In this document: in pieces, positions 57,931 to 64,000 of the stretch | Layout of the letters: the number at the start of each line of letters is the position of its first letter | Position numbering within the stretch: the stretch's first letter is position 1 | DNA from: Lineus longissimus | Lineage: Eukaryota > Nemertea > Pilidiophora > Heteronemertea > Lineidae | Direction: 5' to 3' | Assembly (NCBI RefSeq): GCF_910592395.1 | Contig: NC_088322.1 | Span: 14,689,431-14,753,430, forward strand | Length of the DNA stretch: 64,000 bases | Made by a program: the position numbers and the translations under genes | Notes under the pieces: model-generated | Told to the model about the DNA's origin: nothing | Seen by the model: only the letters and a program-made list of their open reading frames with translations | Databases searched by the model: none

Positions 57931-60480
57931 TATATTACCTATAGGTCTTTCACCAAAAAAATCTCAGGCAAATCTGAGATGGTCATACATCACTCTCAAA
58001 TAGAAATCCGCCCGATTCTTATGAAAACTGGCTCCTAAGAATGATCTGTTTTGAAATTATTTTGAAATCAAATCATCATGACAGCCATTTTGTTTCTACA
58101 TGTTGCTAGTGAAGTAGATAACGTCTGCTTAATAGCCATTCGTCTGGGTGTGGTAAAAAAGAGATTTTCGCTGCAGAATATCTTCGCTAACGTGACCTTC
58201 TCGCGAAATTCGCGAAAATAACCCGCACGCGAAATTTTTCTGTTCTTCAGTAAGTAGTTTCCATCAACAAATTGCACAAAAAGGAATAATTCAAAATCTG
58301 AGTGAATTATCACGCTTTTCCAATGCTGACTACGATTTTACCCGAATTAGCTTTCAATGCGTCGATCCTTTCCATGTGGAACGATGCTCTAAGGCACTTC
58401 CTGGAGCCATGAATCTACACTGTGACGTCTTGCTGCAGAAATAGATTTTTCCGACGTCACGCTGATAGTTCCTCGGATTATGTAATTTAAATGCGGCTAA
58501 TATCATATCTCGATTGGGAAAACCAAACCCTGTAAACCTTGCTGTAGGAGTTTAATTTGTTTTCCTATCTGCAAAAGATTGGCCTTTCCGGTGGCCATCT
58601 TGAAATTCATTTTGGCGGCTATCTGGCCTAGATTCTGAGTGTTCCATTCGATTGGTCAGACAAAAAAAACCCGGGGTAGACTTTGAAAGTAGGTGCCCAG
58701 CAGCAGTAGATTTAGAGATACAGGTGGCCATCTTTGATTCAATGTGGCGGCCATCTGGCCTCGACTTCGATTGTTCGATTTGATAGGCCAGACTCGAAAG
58801 CCTGGGGGTACGTGTTGGAATTATGTCACTAACTGCAGTAAATTTTGAGATATCAGCAAAAACGTGTCATTTTCGGCGGCCATTTTGAAATCGAAGACGG
58901 CCGCCGAAAGTTTAAATGGTAGAATTTCTTTGGTTGGGTTCAGAAAGCTGGGTACAGGCATTGAAATCGAGCAGTTATCTTTTAGAATACTCGAGATATA
59001 ATTTGAAACGTATTTTTCGATTTATAGGCGAAATAGAGTCATTTTAGCGGTCATTTGGAAATCCAAGATGGCGGCCGTTATAGCGTCACAAAATTTCAGC
59101 AACAGGTGGTTTTTAACTTCTAACGTCATTTCAAACCTCTCCTGAAATTTCAAAAACTGTACCCGAAAGACGCATATAAAGCCACTTTTGCGAACACAAG
59201 CCGATGGACAATGATGGCGCTTGATTACACCACTACTGCGACGATGATGGTTACACACTAGTATCAGTGTGCGAGACAAGATTGTATAGGAAAAATTGAA
59301 TTTCTGATACATGGTCTCAGTCACCAGTATGGATTTGTATTCCATTATGAATACGTATTTATCATGAATTATGAATTTATGCTCTATAAAAGGAAAATAA
59401 TGATGAAGTAGCCTAAAAATTGCGATCTCGGGAAAAGTCGATTCACAACTTCAGACCCCCAAACCCAGAAATTATCACGGTCAACCCAAAACGAAAATTT
59501 TATGGCTTGTAGAACTACTACCATTGGTACATAGGTCTATTAGACCTCCGGGTATTACTTTCATCGGAAAGTCTGAGAAAAATTTATGAGCCGCTAGATG
59601 TCGCCAAATAAACTGGTTAATGCATTAGCATTTTATTACTAGTGTGTACCCTAATGTAAATGACGTTGCGTCGTAATAGCTAACCTAATACCATTAGGCC
59701 CCGCGTGGTGGCGCTAATGCGGCCGCTGCCGGGGGCCTAATTTTAAACGATTTATTTTTGTAATCTTTGGAATGGCAGAATCTTCGGCTACGAATTAGTT
59801 TCAGTGTTTTAATTCATATGAGTTGTCTGTTTCAGTCATAAATTACACAAATTCGTTTGTTAGTATGATTCAATGAAATTAGTCATTCCATTAGACCGAG
59901 CACGCGGTAATCAACATTCGCTGATAGCTATGGCTACCGTAATGAATGTGCGCAATATATTGTCCAAAAGCGGTCAGGCTAATATTTGGGACGATCCCTA
60001 ACAAGCGCGCTTATACTAGGCCTGCTCACGGTCCCAAAGAAAGGATATAATTTCAATCATTAATTGTGTCCCCTTTTCACCGGTTCAGTTAACTTTCTAT
60101 GTGTCATCTTTCGAGCTTTAGAAATGTTTTGAAAACGCATATTAATTTACAACGAATTCAATATAAAGACGTAGAGCCTTATCTCCATGGTGAAATACAT
60201 CTTTTATGAAACTTCTCTAAGACGCATATTTTGATTGATAGTTCTTTTGATGCTTAGACTCTTTTAGTGCCAGAGTGTTCCAATTATGGCCAGCAAGAAT
60301 GCCAAGAATAGGCCTACACATGTTTTTCAAGATTTTGTAAAATGTGACCCGCCATGACGAAACAAGTCGCATGTCGCTACGAGTTAATACTTATAAGTTT
60401 TAATAAGTCAAAACTTATCTCAGCCATCTAGCGGATGCGGAAAGAACTATATGTATCACAGCGTGATACATTTTATTTCT
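57931..60480. other. Non-coding region with diverged CCATCTTG / GGCGGCC repeats
   Basis: Between 58590 and 59080 a motif of the type GGCCATCTTGAAAT...GGCGGCCATCTGGCC recurs about four times, imperfectly, as in a degenerate tandem repeat. A GC-rich hairpin (ATTAGGCCCC to GGGGGCCTAAT) sits at 59692-59742. No coding exon recognised. Confidence 0.45.
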
Positions 60481-60560
60481 CAAAGATTCCCGGTGGGATT
60501 CGAACCAGCGCAAAAAGAAAAACCAACCAGGCCGGCACCTCAGACCACTGAGCTACCGAA
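60481..60560 (-). mobile_element. tRNA-derived SINE head
   Basis: On the minus strand GGTAGCTCAGTGGTCTGAG (A box) and GGTTCGAATCC (B box) are spaced as in a tRNA, but the T-stem and acceptor stem pair poorly, so it is a SINE head and not a tRNA gene. A 36-bp piece of it (GGTGGGATTCGAACCAGCGC and the A-rich stretch) recurs at 62008-62043. Confidence 0.55.
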
Positions 60561-61083
60561 GTACAATTGGAATGGAATGACCGGTGTGACAGCGGATATA
60601 GTCCCCCTGGAGTCATAGTCCGGTAGCATTGTATTTGACCAATTAAGCAGCATGATCTATTGTACCGCTAACCCTAACCAAAACATTTAGCAATGCGGGC
60701 TATTGTTACACGGACTATCAGCCCTAGGACTACTATCCCTTGCACACCGGTAGCCGGTACATATTATTCAGCACGTTTCAGCAGTTCAATGTGCTCATGA
60801 CGTGACGAGAGCGGAAGTTTCAGATTTGTTCCTTGAGGCATTTCGACCTTTCAGTGTCAATTTATCAAATAACTTTTATGCCAGAGTAAAAGTGCAGGTC
60901 TTAGACAATATTACTTGACAGAGGAAAACTGTTTTGTCTTGTTTTTATCAAAGGTAATATCATGGCTTTTAAAGATAGCTTAGTACCTTAACACCCCGTG
61001 AAGTATGTCTTGCGCTATTGATTATAACTAAATTGCCACATGGTCCTGGGTGTTCACACTTCATATGCAGAATAAGAGGAACC

Positions 61084-61916
61084 CAGAAGTATTAAGGTAG
61101 CAGGAAGGGTTGGGCGTTTGTGGTTTCTGAGTCTGAGGGGGTTGGTGTCTAATGGCTGTGCTTTAAGAGAGACTAGGCATGGCGCCAGTCTCTCTTAAAG
61201 CACAGTCAACAGGCATTTGGTCTCAGTATTTGGGTAAGTACAGAATCAAGGCAGCTCAGAGAGCAATGATTGAATGATGCTGTGGACAAGTCCAAGGATA
61301 CTGCATCAGTCACGACCAACTTCTCATCAGAAAGCGTCACCACCAGCGTATTCAATGTTCAGTTCCAACCTGTACCAGTCCAATGCACGCCTGTCATAGT
61401 CAGCAGTGGTCAGCTTAGCGCGATATGGAACATTCCTCCGAAACTCAAGCGAGGGAAGTCTGCTCATTAGCATATCTCGCGCACTGCTCCTTCTTGTCAA
61501 ACATCGTAGTGCAATCGTAATGGAAAACGTCTGGCTTTGCGCCAGACATTGGGACTAATAAGTGAAGAACTAATAGGTAAAGAACTTCTACTTGCGCGAG
61601 ACTGCTGTGATAAAATTATTATTGCAAAGACTCCGGTGACGTACACATATATTTTTTACAATCAAAAATGCCCTCAAACGACGACATGGAACGATTATTT
61701 TATTAATATTTCCTACTATATACCTTCCAATTATCACTTTATACAAATAGATCGGCGTTAGGTCGCATGCTTTTCTTTCCTGGTGACACTATTAAGCAAA
61801 ATAGTTGCAACCCCGTCAATGCGCTATAAGTCCAATAATAAGTGACGGTGACCCGTTATAAATGTTTCGCCAGCTTCGCTTTTTTGCCGCTACGCGGCGC
61901 TTTGGGCCCTTGCGTC
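61084..61916 (+). mobile_element. 833-bp element, third copy outside the array
   Basis: Same ends and order as the copies in units D and E, flanked by unrelated sequence. The outer part of the left palindrome arm is mutated (TGGCTGTGC). The 74-codon frame is open here too (61537-61761). Confidence 0.75.
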
Positions 61917-62043
61917 TAGGATTTGGAATCAAAAATAAAATCCTTGGGTGGTCTTATCAGAATTGTGTATTAACACGTTGAAGTTGCTCAATTTCACGTA
62001 GTTGGGGACCGGTGGGATTCGAACCAGCGCAAAAAGAAAAACG

Positions 62044-63698
62044 AAAAATGTGCCTCAATTTTGCCACGGTAAATCCACAATTCACCATTGTAAATAATGA
62101 CGTGTCCTGACCATGACATAGAATAATGTTATAATGCGATATACTGTGCGTATAATGTGATTTCCTAAGAATACTGTCTATATAACGTGGTTTACTGTGT
62201 AAAATGTGAGAATGCTGGAAAATATTGCCACATTATAACAAATGGTTACGAATGTTCCGGATCATTTGATACATATACACTGCATTGTACTGACTCATTA
62301 TACTTGAAGTATCCTACCAATATATCTCACTCTATCTCATAACACTGATGCCTTATACTGAAGTATGTCATGATTTCAACCCATTTCGTGCACACCCCTC
62401 GTTACTTTTCTAATCATAGGCTACGTGCATCTGAGTCTATCAGTTCAGCACGATTGACCTGATGAAGCTCATCTGAATCCTCTGAATTACTAGGGAAAAG
62501 ATCGTTTTCTGACACTGAATCTGCCAAATATCGGCAACTTGTAAACGCAATGAAGCGTAGCCTCCCTCCCGCCCTTACTGCTGATCATACCCATGATGCC
62601 TTGCAAACCAAAAGCGCCGTCTGCTTGAGACAAGACCACTAATGAATATTCATAGCCGGTTGGAGGGTCGAGGCCTATCAATTAGACGAGTGCATGTTTT
62701 TAACTCTCAAGTACATATTTGGAGAGGTATTGAAAAAAAAAAGTCTACAGATATAAAGAAATTATTTGATGAAAAATTTAATTTCGAATTTTGCTAATTG
62801 GGTAATAGGGGGCGTGTTTTGAGTTTTTTCTGCCAGTTGGCTGAAAAGAGTGGAAATATCAAAGTCTGTCTAATTTGTCGATTATAAAAAAATGTCCGTG
62901 GTCAATCACCAATTTAAATCGCACCAGTTACTCGCAAGACTAACCCGTATATCATATCCGAATTTCAGTTTCACAACTCCACGCATTCTTTGATGCGTCG
63001 CGGTCAAACATTGACAATTTAACTGCTAAAAGGCTTAAAAAAATCAATTGTGGTCTTGTCTCGCTTCGCTCAAGCCATAGTGAGCTTTGGTATCGCCATC
63101 TAATGTTATATACAAAGTTCGAGGAAACAGCTGACGACTTTCACCAGTGGGTCCGACTATATAATGTCTGTCTCCTGGCACGGACGACCTTGCGAAATAA
63201 AAACGGGATTTTCCCTCTAGTTCCCCGCGATAGCAAGTTTTATAGCAGCTTTAGCGGGTCTTTACGCTGCTATATGTTTCCTCACGTATACCGTTTTTGG
63301 GCGCCATATTTAAGAGGGCCGAAGGGATGAATACCTCCCATACCTAATTCAAAGGTTTAGCCTAGTGGATTGGACTGATTGGCTCAGATCGTGGGTTTTA
63401 TTACCAGGCAAGACGGTTGTATTACCAGACAACCGTGTTTGGGCTTTATTCATGCGTGACTGAGGCGGAGCAAATGGACAATGCCCATTCATCACGTGCA
63501 TGGCCAAAGAAAAACCGCCCCGCATGAGGTGAACCCTCTTGCGTACCCCACCCAATGTGTGGACACTGTATTAGCGGTATAGGATGACGGTATACGAGAG
63601 GAAACAGAGTAATATTCGCTATTGCCGCAACGATCGTACGGTGGCTGGGAAAGGACATGGTGATTTTTTTTTTCAATGACGAAGTTTTTTTTTTTAAT
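62044..63698. other. Intergenic, no gene seen
   Basis: AT-rich sequence with weak ATAATGTG-type repeats at 62120-62230. Open frames are short and lack motifs or splice context. Confidence 0.45.
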
Positions 63699-64000
63699 CT
63701 CAGGCGCCTGACTTACGAAAACGAGGTTGGTTGATACACGCAGTAGCCTACTGGACATTGGACATTTTGACATAAAGACACTAAGATGTGGTCACCGAAG
63801 TACGGTTCCGAAGTGTTTAAGCATCCTTCTGATTCAGTGCAAGACTGAACAGTTCCTTAACGATGGCATCCATCTTGAACTCCCCAGCCTCGTTTTCGTA
63901 AGTCAGGCGCCTGAGTTACTACGCCTGAGATAAAAAAACTTCGGAATTTCGCAGTCAGGCGCCTGAGATACTAACTCAGGCGCCTAAGTAAAGTCAGGCG
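63699..64000. repeat. Inverted repeat and GGCGCC-rich end of the window
   Basis: A perfect 28-bp inverted repeat (63699-63726 with 63888-63915) flanks about 160 bp. TCAGGCGCCTGAG-type palindromes then recur four more times up to the edge, and AACTTC-flanked A/T runs appear on both sides. It looks like part of a foldback element or a satellite whose remainder is outside the window. Confidence 0.65.

Noticed and set aside
60481..60560. tRNA gene
   Set aside because: A and B boxes are present but the T-stem and acceptor stem do not pair well, and a fragment of it recurs nearby; it fits a tRNA-derived SINE.

Overview
The window looks like nuclear DNA of a marine invertebrate, possibly a lophotrochozoan. 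Genes are split by GT-AG introns, AATAAA signals are common, intergenic space is AT-rich and MITE-laden, and there is a decayed L1/Tx1-type LINE and an intronless rhodopsin-like GPCR. There are no operons and no bacterial signals. The exact phylum cannot be read from the sequence alone.

Left part (1-18 kb): small, mostly secreted or membrane genes. These are the N-terminus of a glutamate carboxypeptidase II/NAALADase-like ectopeptidase running off the left edge (minus), a two-exon cystine-knot (knottin-like) secreted peptide at 2363-2930 (plus), a 371-residue disordered protein of unknown role (3859-4974, minus), a five-exon secreted PAN/apple-domain gene (6936-8425, minus), a second gene with a paralogous start and signal peptide (about 13.4-13.9 kb, minus), and a class A orphan GPCR (16556-17770, plus).

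Central part (about 19-53 kb): the main discovery. A segment of roughly 5-6 kb is repeated five times head to tail (units A-E). Each unit carries, on the minus strand, a complete promoter (TGACGTCA directly followed by CACGTG, CCAAT, TATA), an ATG-free 5' UTR exon, a 49-nt coding part for a signal peptide, and one last exon. That exon encodes an Ala/Thr/Ser dipeptide-repeat ectodomain ending in a hydrophobic tail like a GPI-attachment signal. I recognise no described family. The five predicted proteins are 102, 90, 129, 121 and 103 residues, differing mainly in length of a GGTCGC/GGTCGT hexanucleotide tract. Each unit also carries, convergently on the plus strand, two phase-matched exons of a second gene. 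These are open in A-C and broken in D and E by an 833-bp mobile element. Shared insertions suggest the order [A-B] duplicated to [C-D], then D copied to E. Three copies of a 171-172-bp MITE sit in CCGG sites that are still empty in other units.

Right part (53-64 kb): array edge, a 67-bp tandem repeat, a dead LINE (endonuclease and reverse transcriptase motifs still readable), a diverged copy of the array flank, tRNA-derived SINE fragments, a third copy of the 833-bp element, and inverted repeats at the right edge. No convincing gene was found there.
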